Positions 1 through 9,700 of a stretch of DNA of 64,000 nt are shown in pieces (the first letter of the stretch is position 1; each line of letters opens with the position of its first letter). The stretch lies in NCBI GenBank assembly GCA_937949615.1, contig CALEDQ010000005.1:1-64000 (forward strand), in the 5' to 3' direction. A program made the position numbers and the translations under genes. The notes under the pieces are model-generated. The model searched no databases, was not told the DNA's origin, and saw only the letters and a program-made list of their open reading frames with translations. The DNA is from an uncultured bacterium (lineage in GTDB: Bacteria > Muiribacteriota > Ozemobacteria > Ozemobacterales > Ozemobacteraceae).

Positions 1-109
1 ACACGACTCCCGGCCATCCTGGCCTCCGCGTGTGTAGCGCCATCTCTGTATGCGCGACACGACTCTCGGCCATCCTGGCCTCCGCATGTGTAGCGCCATC
101 CATGGCGCT
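1..109. repeat. Two tandem REP-like palindromic units
   Basis: Two units about 56 bp apart (from positions 1 and 57) match over about 43 bp with two differences. Each contains short inverted repeats (ACACG/CGTGT around GGCC/GGCC), so each can fold as an imperfect hairpin. The second unit runs into a perfect inverted repeat, AGCGCCAT-CC-ATGGCGCT-type, at 92-109. The unit start GCGACACGACTC recurs at 6151-6162, again just upstream of the larger duplicated element. The first unit is cut by the window edge. Function unknown; it resembles REP or other intergenic palindrome families. Confidence 0.6.
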
Positions 110-140
110 AAAAAAAAGAATCCGGGAGCTGGTCCCGGAC
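109..140 (-). terminator. Intrinsic terminator of duplicated element, copy 1
   Basis: The inverted repeat TCCGGGA-gctgg-TCCCGGA (121-139) is followed on the minus strand by ATTC and eight Ts (complement of 110-117). There is no T-run on the plus strand, so it acts for leftward transcription only. Confidence 0.6.
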
Positions 141-300
141 TGAAAAATAAGGAGGCAAACAAATCCATAAACCCTTTCGAGCAAAAGTGATGTTTTGTTT
201 AGCTTTATTTATGCGGCTTTAACAGACATCAATAAACAAAAACAGACATCGACAGACATGAAAAATCGACTGTACGTACCGACAGACCTGATTTTTTTTT
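112..300 (-). ncRNA. Candidate small RNA, copy 1 (minus strand)
   Basis: Hypothesis: a leftward transcript of about 180 nt starting near 300 and ending at the terminator-like hairpin at 121-139 with its U-run. The conserved part contains CCTCCTTA (complement of 149-156), which resembles an anti-Shine-Dalgarno sequence and lies in an otherwise A/T-rich, probably single-stranded stretch. Four GTCTGT-type repeats lie nearer the 5' end. I could not identify a convincing minus-strand promoter, so transcription is unproven. The element could equally be a DNA-level regulatory region for the gene at 406. Confidence 0.3.
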
Positions 301-327
301 AAATTTTTTCGAGTCGGCATTGTTTGT

Positions 328-356
328 TTGCCTTCGCCAAAGCAAAGGAGTATAAA
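328..356 (+). promoter_or_regulatory. Candidate sigma-70 promoter for the vWA gene
   Basis: TTGCCT (328-333), a 17-bp spacer and TATAAA (351-356) lie about 50 bp upstream of the start codon at 406. A purine-rich ribosome site (AAGGAAGGA) sits about 6 bp before the ATG. The promoter lies downstream of the duplicated element, so the element would not be in this mRNA. Confidence 0.4.
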
Positions 357-405
357 GAACGAACACAAACAAACTGAGGATAAGTGACCACAAGGAAGGA
401 AAACC

Positions 406-3400
406 ATGCGCAAAATCACTGTTTCAGTCATTTTTTTCATTCTTGCCTTTGTCGCAAGCCTTGCTGCAGCTACTCTGACATCAGATCAACCGATGTCTTT
501 CAAAATAGACAAAGACAATGAAATCATCAGTTTCACTTTCGACCACCCCGGCAATCGCCAGCTTGCCATTGCGGTTGATTTTAACGGCGGGCAGACCGCT
601 TCAGGTTCGGTCAAAATAACTGGTGAAGCAACGCTTACAGCCGGCCAGGCTGAATGGAAAGCTGCCATCGATCGACAACTGTTTGCACACGACGGCGCCA
701 CCAGCGTCGTTGACGGTCTTAATCCACTGCCGGGCAAATGGCAGCTGCAGTTGACCGGCACCGAAACCCCGGTAAGCGGCCAGTTGAGACTGATAGATCT
801 GGGCGAAATCCCATCGATTCAATACAGTGAACAAACCGGCGCCATTCAGATCAGAAAACCCGGCAACCAGAACCTGATTGCCTGCGCCGAAGTTGATCAC
901 CCTGATTTTTTCGGTTCTGACAATGAATTTTCCGGCTCGGTAACCGCTGATGGCGACGTTATGATCCCGGTACCGCCAGGTTTCTACCGACTGCAGCACC
1001 CGGCCGACACCGTCAGCTCACTGCAGGCCCACATGATTCCGGTGCAGCCCGGCAAAATCACCATTGTCGAAAACTGGCCACAGGCGCCAGTCTATGAAGC
1101 GGCCGCAGACGATGAAACAGCAGCCGGCACCGCCACCCCTTCCAGCATTCTGCACAGGGAAATGCGCATCAGATCTGCGCGCCTGCTCAATAATGATCAG
1201 GTGCAGATACGCTTTGCCACCCCGCAATGGCAGGGCCAGGTGCGCAAAGAAGATCTCGAAGCATCTGAAAGCGGTGTCAAAGCTGAAGTAATTTCGGCCG
1301 GCACAGTTGCTACACCTTTGAACCTGACGATACTGCTTGATTCATCAGGCTCGATGAAGAAAGACATGAAGCTGGCACTCGATTCGGTCGACCAGTTCAT
1401 CAGGCTGCTGCCGCCCGACAGCGAAATCACTCTCGTAGATTTCGACACAAAAGCAAAGGAAATCGCCGCAAAAGACCGGGCTGCACTGCTCAAAGCCCTC
1501 AAATCGATCAAGGCCGATGGCGCCACCTGTCTGAATGACAGCGTAATGCTTGGTCTGAGCAGATGCAAAGACCGCAGCCGCCCGGCCGTGCTGCTTTTTA
1601 CCGACGGGTTCGATGCCAACCACAATGATACCGGCCCCGGCAGCAAAACCAGGCCTGAAGAAATGTTCGCTGCGGTTAAAGAAGCCGAAATACCGGTGTT
1701 TACCATCGGTTTTGGCGCCAAACCCGACGACGCAACCCTGAAAAGACTTGCGACACTTTCGGGCGGTTTCTATCACAAGGCTGACAAAGAAAATATCGGC
1801 AAAGTTTTTGCGCAGGTAGCCTCGATTCTCGGTCGTGAACATGAAATGGTCTACAGACGCCCGGGAGTCAGAGGCAATGCCGACGCTCCGGTCATCAGCA
1901 TCGTTCTCGACGTCAGCGGTTCGATGAATATGCCACCCGAAGAAGAGGGCTGCGACTACCGCCTCGAAAAAGCCAAAGCCATTCTGCGCGATCTGATCAG
2001 GCAGCTGCCCGAAGATGCCATCGCCCAGATAACCACCTACAGCCTGTATCAGAACGTAGTTCAGGTATTCACCGGCGACCGGGCACAGCTGCTCGCCAGT
2101 CTTGCGCGAATTGAAGCCGGTGGCGGCACCGCAACCCTCGAAACCCTGCAGACCGCTTTCAAAATGCTTAAAGAGATCCCGACCGACCGGAAATATCTGC
2201 TGCTGATAACCGACGCTGGCCTCGATCTCGGCGGCAACGAAGTTGAATACCAGGCTCTGCTCGGCAGCACCAAAGATGCCGGTATCAATACGACCCTGAT
2301 CGGCATGGTTGATGAGCGCGACAAAGAACCTTTCGAAACCGCAGCCAGCATGTGCAATGGTCAGGCAGCAGTTTCTACCGATCTGAACGCAGTAAAAACA
2401 GCTATCGAAGCATTCGGGAAACGCATCGACATCGCTTCTGCAACCGCCGACCCGCGCCTGCCGGTGCAGCTGGTTTTCAGCCGCCGTGAAAGTAATGGCC
2501 AGACCCTGTTGATGAGCGGCAGCGACAAGTTCACCCTGCCATTGCCACCGGTAACTTCAAAAGCTGCGGTCAACGGCCTTAAAATCAGTTTTGCTGAACT
2601 GCCGTCATCTCTGCAGCGTTACAATCTCGATCTCAGTCAAAATCTGTATGGCAGCAGTAAGACCCGCGACGAAACCATCATCACCAGCCGCCTGCCAATC
2701 GATGCCGAAAGCCAGAATCAGGCGATGCGTCTCAAGGTCGTCGAATTGCTGCTGATGTCAAAATTCAGAGGCGTCAGCGTGCCGTGCGCCGCCTTCAGAA
2801 TCAGACTCGAGAACATTCTGCCTGAACAGGAAACCACCGTCAGTTCAGACTCACAGGCTCATCCGGCCAATTTTGTCGGGCAGGCTCCAGCAACCGGGAA
2901 AACCGTCAAAACCCGCACGCCATATGTGATTCCGGATGTGCGCAGCCACTTTTTCGCCCGCCTCAACGATCTGCCCGCTGCTCCGATATCTGATCTTTCG
3001 TGGCTGAGTGAAGACCCACTGGTGCTTCCTGACGACGAAAGTCTGCAGATTAACCCGGATGAGCCGGTCGAAGGCTACCTGATCTTCGAATTCGACACGA
3101 TTGAAACCCTTAAAAAAGCTGCTATCAGCTATTACGACACAACCTTTGGTCACATTCATCTGTCGGTAATCGGCACTTTCGCCACGGTGGCTTCAGAGAC
3201 ACAAAACGCCGGGCTGACGCAGAAACCGGCCGCCACCATTGCCGACACCTACAGGCTTACCCTGAACGGTTTTGACGACTCCGCCCTGCCAGAACCCTGC
3301 AATCACCTGACTCTGCGCGCATTTTCGCTGCAGATGACATCTCAGTCACAGTCTCTGCTCGATCTGAACCCGGTCGAACGCCTGTCTTTAATACTGCCAA

Positions 3401-6072
3401 CGCGTTTCGGTGAACTGGTTCTCGCGCCGTCGCCACGCACCACCGTGGTTCCGCACGGCTGGCACAAACCGGTTCTTTTCCTGCCGGGTTCAAACAACTA
3501 TCTGAAGCAGGCTTACGTTCTACCAACCGCTCTGGCAAAACAGGTAAAAGGCAGTCTGCGACTTGACCTGGCCGGCAATGAACAGCTGCTTGCCGCCGGT
3601 GACAAGCCTGTCAGCCGCGAAAAACCGGTGCACACCGCCGCCGGTGATAAAATCAGTCTCGCTATCAATGCCTACAGCATCAGCAACGGCGTGGCTCTTT
3701 TCGACATCACCCTGAATGACGAAAAAGACGGCAGTGGCACGGAAATTTCTGCCGAAGAGCTTCTACAGCTGCATTTTGGTGAAACCGTCTGCCGTTATGA
3801 AGCCGACAATAAAGAATACCTGTTCGGGCCTGACGATCAGATAATCGTTGCCGACGGCCGCTCACGCCGCCTGATTTATCGTATCAATTACGCCGACGAT
3901 GGCGAAGGAGAAGCGCAGCCGCTTCTAAAATCAGGGGTTTTCAAGCTCGATTACCAGGCAAAACTCACCGGTGAAGGCAAAATCGACGATTATCTGCTTG
4001 CCGGCAACGATATCTTTCAGATCGATCCGCAGCGCCGTAACGAAATCACAGCTCTCACTGAAAAAGTGCACGCAGAAAGGGTTGCCCGCGGCTGGAAAAA
4101 GAAAGCCGGTGCGGTATCTGAACGCCAGCAGATTGAAACCGATGCAAAAAACGCAAATGACACAGGCGATGCAGTAAAAACAGGCAGTGCAGCAGAAATC
4201 GACGGGCCGGTATTGCCGGTTCCTGACTTCAAAACCGCCATGAATGACAATCTGCAGACCCTTCTTAAGATGAGCGAAACCGAGTTTATCACCAGAATGC
4301 GGCAGTTCGGCTGTGTTCCGACCGACACCAGTCTCAGCCGCCCGGTTTATGCGCCAGAAGCTGTTCTCATGCAGAACTGGGGCGTCCCAGCCGACCTGCT
4401 TGAAATCGCCAGACTGTATTACAAAGCCAACGGCGCTATTATCGACGATAAACCCATGGCAGCCGTACTTACCGACGCCGGCAAAGCCGCACTTCACAAA
4501 TTAACCGGCTGGCAATCAGAAGTTGAAGCTCTGCCGGTTTTGCCGGTTGGCCAGAAACGTCTGGTGATACCCTTCTTCAAAGACGCTGCCGAACTGAAAG
4601 ACGAAATCGAAGAAATCCGTAACGAAGAGGCTTCTGAAAACACGCTCAGTATCAGTCTGACCATCAATTTGAAAGTAAAGCCGCGCAATGCCGGCCAGAC
4701 AGGCATGATGGGAGCTATGGGCTCTGCACTCGGCGGCGAAAGCGATGATGAAGGTGAAAGTCTTGTAACTCTGTTCGACTGCGCTGGTATTAAGCCGGCA
4801 GACTGTTCAGCCGGGCCGATCGATGTCTTCTATTATTCTCCGGATAATGGTCAGACCCTTTACGTTTCAGCTGAAACCCCGACCGAAAAGCTTGAAAATC
4901 AGGCGCAACCGGTTTCGTTGGCCGAAAATGAAGTCGTCGAAGAAATCGTCGAAATCAGATATGACGACGAAATCCTGACCTTCAGGCGTCCTGTCGCCAG
5001 CGAAGCCAGTATTGTCGATACTTTCAGAAGTATCGCCCTGTGTCAGCCCGATATTACCGCCAGTGCATCAGAAGAGCTGGCCCGGAAATTTTCCGCGAAA
5101 AAAAGCGAGACAGCGCCGGGCACTCGCTCGGCGATTCGCTGGTTCACTCACAGCCGCATTTTCCAGTTTCTCGCTCTGCACAGCGCTGCCGAAGCTGAAG
5201 CCGCTGCCATGACCGGCGTCAGGGCAGCACGGCCGGCGAAACGCATGCGTGCCATTATACTCACTCTTACCGGTGAAAAGAACAGTATCAGGGCTCTTTT
5301 CGATCTGCGCCAGATCAACCCGGTGGTTCAGGGCGAAGAAAAGGCGGTAAGAGCCTTCAACTTCTTCATGGGCATCAGCAATGCCATGCTTGAAGAACAG
5401 GTAATGGGCGGTGGTGGCCTGCTGAGCCGCTGGAAAATGGCGAAAGACCCGAAAGTCGTCATCGCCGGCCCCGAACAAATCGGCACCCTGATCGATGGGC
5501 TCGACGAAAAGCTTGTTTCTGAATACACCATTAGTCTGCTTCAGAAAGCTGCAGACGAGGGTAAGGGTATCATCATGGCCCTGAATGCGCCGATAATCGC
5601 CGAACGGGCCATGCCGGCCTGGTTCACTTTCGATCCGTTGACTTACGAAATGATTTCGCTGCTCGACAATGGCGCCCATGGCTCGCTTGTCGAAAGACCG
5701 ATCAACGAAATCATTCAGGATGCTTCGAAATATTCAATCGGCTTCTGGGTCGGGGTAAATGCATCGGTATGGGCGGTCAGCGCCTATAAGCTGAAATATG
5801 CCGATATGCGCACCGTCGTAAAGGCTGCCAGAAAACTCTGTCTCGATATTGCCGCTCAGCTCGAAAATGTCGGCAAACCTTTGAACGAGTTTATCCCCGA
5901 CTCTTATACGGTGCATGAAGCCGAACTTTCGGCCGGCCCCGCCAGTTTGAAAGTTGGGTTCGGAGAATTTACCCCCGGACAGTTCAAACTGATGACCAAA
6001 CCCTCACTTGGTTTTAATCTCAGCTACCAGTCAGGCTTTGAAGATGCAGTAAAGGCTTTTTTCCGCGATTGA
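406..6072 (+). CDS. Very large exported protein with two vWA domains
   Basis: The 1888-residue protein starts with a signal peptide (residues 1-22, hydrophobic, ending ASLAAA), so it is exported. Two von Willebrand factor A domains follow. The first has the MIDAS motif DSSGS at 312-316 with Thr374 and Asp400. The second has DVSGS at 502-506. Both keep the metal-binding layout, so metal-dependent ligand binding is expected. The remaining ~1200 residues show no domain I recognise; a Gly/Met-rich then acidic stretch lies near 1430-1450. It is transcribed alone and ends at a good terminator. Proteins of this layout often act at the cell surface in adhesion or complex assembly, but the ligand cannot be told from sequence. 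Confidence 0.85.
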   Translation: MRKITVSVIFFILAFVASLAAATLTSDQPMSFKIDKDNEIISFTFDHPGNRQLAIAVDFNGGQTASGSVKITGEATLTAGQAEWKAAIDRQLFAHDGATSVVDGLNPLPGKWQLQLTGTETPVSGQLRLIDLGEIPSIQYSEQTGAIQIRKPGNQNLIACAEVDHPDFFGSDNEFSGSVTADGDVMIPVPPGFYRLQHPADTVSSLQAHMIPVQPGKITIVENWPQAPVYEAAADDETAAGTATPSSILHREMRIRSARLLNNDQVQIRFATPQWQGQVRKEDLEASESGVKAEVISAGTVATPLNLTILLDSSGSMKKDMKLALDSVDQFIRLLPPDSEITLVDFDTKAKEIAAKDRAALLKALKSIKADGATCLNDSVMLGLSRCKDRSRPAVLLFTDGFDANHNDTGPGSKTRPEEMFAAVKEAEIPVFTIGFGAKPDDATLKRLATLSGGFYHKADKENIGKVFAQVASILGREHEMVYRRPGVRGNADAPVISIVLDVSGSMNMPPEEEGCDYRLEKAKAILRDLIRQLPEDAIAQITTYSLYQNVVQVFTGDRAQLLASLARIEAGGGTATLETLQTAFKMLKEIPTDRKYLLLITDAGLDLGGNEVEYQALLGSTKDAGINTTLIGMVDERDKEPFETAASMCNGQAAVSTDLNAVKTAIEAFGKRIDIASATADPRLPVQLVFSRRESNGQTLLMSGSDKFTLPLPPVTSKAAVNGLKISFAELPSSLQRYNLDLSQNLYGSSKTRDETIITSRLPIDAESQNQAMRLKVVELLLMSKFRGVSVPCAAFRIRLENILPEQETTVSSDSQAHPANFVGQAPATGKTVKTRTPYVIPDVRSHFFARLNDLPAAPISDLSWLSEDPLVLPDDESLQINPDEPVEGYLIFEFDTIETLKKAAISYYDTTFGHIHLSVIGTFATVASETQNAGLTQKPAATIADTYRLTLNGFDDSALPEPCNHLTLRAFSLQMTSQSQSLLDLNPVERLSLILPTRFGELVLAPSPRTTVVPHGWHKPVLFLPGSNNYLKQAYVLPTALAKQVKGSLRLDLAGNEQLLAAGDKPVSREKPVHTAAGDKISLAINAYSISNGVALFDITLNDEKDGSGTEISAEELLQLHFGETVCRYEADNKEYLFGPDDQIIVADGRSRRLIYRINYADDGEGEAQPLLKSGVFKLDYQAKLTGEGKIDDYLLAGNDIFQIDPQRRNEITALTEKVHAERVARGWKKKAGAVSERQQIETDAKNANDTGDAVKTGSAAEIDGPVLPVPDFKTAMNDNLQTLLKMSETEFITRMRQFGCVPTDTSLSRPVYAPEAVLMQNWGVPADLLEIARLYYKANGAIIDDKPMAAVLTDAGKAALHKLTGWQSEVEALPVLPVGQKRLVIPFFKDAAELKDEIEEIRNEEASENTLSISLTINLKVKPRNAGQTGMMGAMGSALGGESDDEGESLVTLFDCAGIKPADCSAGPIDVFYYSPDNGQTLYVSAETPTEKLENQAQPVSLAENEVVEEIVEIRYDDEILTFRRPVASEASIVDTFRSIALCQPDITASASEELARKFSAKKSETAPGTRSAIRWFTHSRIFQFLALHSAAEAEAAAMTGVRAARPAKRMRAIILTLTGEKNSIRALFDLRQINPVVQGEEKAVRAFNFFMGISNAMLEEQVMGGGGLLSRWKMAKDPKVVIAGPEQIGTLIDGLDEKLVSEYTISLLQKAADEGKGIIMALNAPIIAERAMPAWFTFDPLTYEMISLLDNGAHGSLVERPINEIIQDASKYSIGFWVGVNASVWAVSAYKLKYADMRTVVKAARKLCLDIAAQLENVGKPLNEFIPDSYTVHEAELSAGPASLKVGFGEFTPGQFKLMTKPSLGFNLSYQSGFEDAVKAFFRD

Positions 6073-6093
6073 TTGCCTGATTCTGAAACACCC

Positions 6094-6129
6094 GGCTGTT
6101 TCGCCTGTAAGGTGAAGCAGCCTTTTTTT
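6094..6129 (+). terminator. Intrinsic terminator after the vWA gene
   Basis: A 12-bp stem (GGCTGTTTCGCC with GGTGAAGCAGCC, one or two G-T pairs) with a 5-nt loop is followed by seven Ts, 22 bp after the stop codon. Confidence 0.85.
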
Positions 6130-6183
6130 CTGCCGGTTAATGCTGTATGCGCGACACGACTCCCGGCATATGTGGTTTTCGGC

Positions 6184-6215
6184 TAAAAAAAAGAATCCGG
6201 GAGCTGGTCCCGGAC
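6184..6215 (-). terminator. Intrinsic terminator of duplicated element, copy 2
   Basis: The hairpin at 6196-6214 is identical to that at 121-139, with the minus-strand T-run complementary to 6185-6192. Confidence 0.6.
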
Positions 6216-6375
6216 TGAAAAATAAGGAGGCAAACAAATCCATAAACCTTTTCGAACAAAGATGATGTTTTGTTTAGCTTTATTTATGCGGCTTTGGCAA
6301 ACAACCGCAAACATCGGCAAACAAAACTCACCCGCCAGCAGCAGGTGTACGTACCGGCAAACCAGAATTTTTTTT
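6187..6375 (-). ncRNA. Candidate small RNA, copy 2 (minus strand)
   Basis: This is the sibling of the candidate at 112-300: same terminator hairpin and same CCTCCTTA stretch, but with TTTGCC-type repeats instead of GTCTGT-type repeats near the 5' end. If both are transcribed, they would be paralogous RNAs sharing one seed and differing in a second. No clear promoter was found, so this stays a hypothesis. Confidence 0.3.
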
Positions 6376-6531
6376 CATTTTTTTCAAATTTCTGCAAAAT
6401 ACCTGACAAATTATTGTGTAATTTTTCACAAACAAACTCAAAGCATTCTGATTTCGGCTTTGGCCTTGATCTGATTTATGTGCTCCAACTCTGTTGCCAC
6501 TTCGATATATCGCAGCCATGAAATGTTTTTT

Positions 6532-6562
6532 ATAACATGTTATTTCCCAGACGGGTTATAAT
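6532..6562 (+). promoter_or_regulatory. Candidate promoter with overlapping palindrome
   Basis: A consensus -10 hexamer TATAAT (6557-6562) has no good -35. Instead, the -35 position overlaps a perfect 12-bp palindrome, ATAACATGTTAT (6532-6543). This layout suggests a regulated promoter with an operator at -35. It would drive the lipoprotein gene at 6710. A second palindrome, GTCAGCC-t-GGCTGAC followed by a T-run (6633-6654), lies in the leader and could be an attenuator or an operator. Confidence 0.4.
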
Positions 6563-6709
6563 ACCGCTGATAACTGTTGAGAGAGACTAGACACACCCGC
6601 AAGACAAACCAACCCGGCTTTAAAATCTGGCAGTCAGCCTGGCTGACCATTTTTAGCACCGGCCCTTTTTACAGCTGTCAATAAACATGGGCGCAGGGGT
6701 TACAGGGGT

Positions 6710-9700
6710 ATGGTTAAATTTTCCAATCAGTATGTCAGATGGTCTGTTTTGCTCGCTCTTCTTCTGACCGGTATTTTGTGCGGCTGTTCGTTTTTCGACC
6801 TGCACGATCTGCAGAGTGATGGTGAAAACCTGATCAACGGTCCTGAAAGCGGATCTGCCAATGTGGCGTTCAACATCGTCATACCGGGGCGCGCCAGCCT
6901 GAGCCCGGTTATCAGAGCCGCCGATACCGGGGCAAAAGTCACATTCCGCATTACTCTGCTGCAACCCGGCGATACAAAAAAACCGACGATCACCTTTCTT
7001 AAAACCGCGGCCGTTCAATCTGACGGTTCGGTCACCACAAGCTTTACCGGCCTGCCTGAAGGTTCGGCCATCGGCGAAATAACGATCGACGGCGGCAATA
7101 TCGGTGGCAAATCGCTGTTTCACGGCGCCTCCGATCTTTTCCCGGGTGACAACACTATCACCGTCAGCCCCAAGGGCTCACTGCACCAGTCAGACATTCT
7201 CGCCAACACCATGCTCACGATTGCCGCTGACCCTGAATTGATAAAGATTGCCAAACCCAACCTGGTCACCAACGTCGCCAACGCGGCGGCATCGCTGATT
7301 GCCAGCCCCGATGAAAACGTCTATGCAAAGGTCTTTGAAACAGTCACACAAAGCTCACTGACCCTCAACCAGAGCAGCATCACACAAATCAGCATCTTCA
7401 GCCCGGACAGCACAATTCGCGGCACCAGCCTCAACAGCTGGGCTGTGACCTACGACCAGTTTTTCAAAGATACAGTGCTCGCCGGCACCGGTCTTGTGCC
7501 AGTCAGTCTGCCCCGCAACGGCATCGGCGATTACGCCATCATCGCCTGGGAAAATGCCGGCAAAAGCGACTTCGCTTTTACCAGTCTCGGCACTGCCAGC
7601 GGCACCCTGCGCCATTATCTTAAAACGGCTACTGCCAACGGGTTTACTCCGGGCGGCAGTCAGATCGTCATGACAGATGGTTCGATGGTCATCGCCGGCA
7701 GCTACAACAGTCGGCCGACCCTGATCCGCTGGAACGGCAAAGAAAATCTCGACCTGAGCACCGGCCTCACCGGCACCGCTCTGACCTGGAAACAGGTCTT
7801 CGAAATTGCGCCGGTCGGTACGATGACCGCGACTATTTCGTATCTGGAATATGATCTGACAGGCACCGGCAAGCTTCTCTGTTCGATAAAAGACCCGTCT
7901 GCCGGGCATCGCCAGTTTTCGGTCGACCCGGCAACCGGTGCCGCAGTCGAGCAGGTCTCGGTCAATAATTTCGGCCTCTGGGCCCAGGTCGGCAGTGGTT
8001 CGATCACCCTCGGCTGGGACCCGATCGAAGCGGCAACAAAATACCAGATCTTCTATGCCACTGGCACCACACTCGCAACCACAACCGCGCCTTTCATCGA
8101 AGAAAACAGCGAGGTACTTCTGCTTGAAAATCTGGTGAACAGCCAGGTCTATACCTTCCAGGTAGCTGCGTTCGATTCACAGGGCAAGGCACTTGCCTGG
8201 TCAACGGTAATCAAAGCCACCCCGCTTGGCGCTGCTGACCCGATCATCTATGCCAACTGGAAACTGGCCACCAACACCTTCGAAATCGGCACGGCTGCGA
8301 TGGCCAATGTTAAAATAACCTCTTACGATCTACAGAGTGGCATGATGAGCCTGGAAATTACAGGAACTTCACCATTTACACCGGGTTCTATAATTACCGG
8401 CGTTTTCAATAACCAGCCAGTCTGCGTCAAATTGCCATTTCTGGGAATGCAGCCGCCAGGCCCCATACCGCCCGGTGGAACCACTGCTCCAGCTGTTTAT
8501 AACGTCGTCGTAACCAAAGCCTCCATGGAAGAAGTTTTTGAAGAGTGCAAATACGTCTTCAGAGGCAAGATGTCGCAACTGCCAGCCCTTTCTGAAAAAC
8601 TCATCAACACTTCAGACCCGGCCTACTCTTTAAAAATGAACTATCTGCGCCGCAATATGCGCCCGGCTCTACGCGCTGGTTTTACCAGCCCGATTACTGC
8701 CTCACCATCTTACGGCGCCATTTCACTTGAAATGGAAAACTTCGAACTCGACCCCGACGTCGTGGTCAATTTCGAAACCAGCTGGGGCAGTATCAGTCAG
8801 TTCGAAGTCCGCGTCGATGGCTATGCCCAGTGTGACATCTATGCCAAACTGCTTGCCTCTGCGGGAGTTGAGCTGCCGGTTCTCGAAGGAACTCTGCTGC
8901 CACATGATGAGATTCCATTCTTTGTCGGCCCGGTTCCCGGCACCTGGGCCCGTGAAGTAACAGCATCATGGAAAATGAGCCTGAACGCGGAGGTTGAAGT
9001 CAAAGCCGGCACGAAAATGCGTATCGACTTCAGGTCAGGCGCCAACTATTACCGCGAAACCGGCTGGGGCGGGCAACTTCTCTGGCGGGTTCAGAACACC
9101 CCGATCCTTGAAGCCAAGCTGCAAGGCACCTTCAGCAACGAAGCGGCCATCGAAATGAAAAATGCCCTCAAAGTCGGTGGTCTCGCCGGCCCGGAACTGA
9201 CTCTCAAGCCTTATATCAAATCGGAAGCGACGGTTTCGACTGAAAAACCCTGTCAGGTCGATGCCGCATTGACCATGGGCGTAGAGGGCGCTTTAAAAGC
9301 CGTAGTACAGGCCTGGAGCTACAACATTGGCGAGTGGGGCAGCGAATTTCCGGTTCTCGGCCCCTGGGTAATCGCCCAGAAAACCGTGACCGCCAACGCC
9401 ACTCCAACTCTTACTCTGACAGGCCCGTATAACCTCGAGAACAAACTTTCAGTCGTTTACAATCGTTTATACAACAGTGGCTACTACCCGCATGTATTCA
9501 CTTCTACCGGCACCGACAGCTTTGTGCTGACCATAGATGACTCAAAGGGCCTCTACCGGGGCATAGCCAAAGTTGAAATCTCTGTCGACGGAAACCCGGC
9601 CTTTACAACCTTCAATCTTGACGCCTCAACCCACAGTGAAACCGGCGTGACACTGACGCCATACGCGACCCTGACTCTGCCATTTCCGTTCGATCTCGAC

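Larger units (their letters stand above)
107..300. repeat. Duplicated intergenic element, copy 1
   Basis: Positions 107-220 match 6182-6295 over 114 bp without gaps and with about five differences. The next ~80 bp are alignable without gaps but diverged. They hold short repeats of the form RACAGACATC (221, 241, 251, 281), a conserved GTACGTACC at 272-280 and a T-run at 292-300. Read on the minus strand, the element ends in a GC-rich hairpin (121-139) followed by eight Ts, the layout of an intrinsic terminator. It sits just upstream of the gene at 406. Seen: the duplication and the hairpin. Inferred: a small RNA or regulatory element. Confidence 0.8.
6182..6375. repeat. Duplicated intergenic element, copy 2
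   Basis: This is the second copy of the element at 107-300, with the same 114-bp core (6182-6295), the same hairpin (6196-6214) and GTACGTACC at 6347-6355. In the diverged part, repeats of the form GGCAAACA (6296, 6306, 6316, 6356) replace the ACAGACA repeats of copy 1. The minus-strand U-run is at 6185-6192. A further shared 12-mer, CACAAACAAACT, lies at 364-375 and 6427-6438, so homology may extend past the T-run. It again stands upstream of a large exported protein whose sequence is unrelated to the first. Confidence 0.8.

Noticed and set aside
168..197. TAAACCCTTTCGAGCAAAAGTGATG in the duplicated element as a second sigma-28 promoter
   Set aside because: It resembles the site at 25830-25856, but the GCCGATAA-type -10 is absent (GTGATGTT) and the alignment of the shared GCAAAAGTGA needs a 13-bp offset.
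3931..4497. 188-codon frame antisense to the vWA gene
   Set aside because: It is a shadow of the strongly coding plus-strand frame and lacks start signals.
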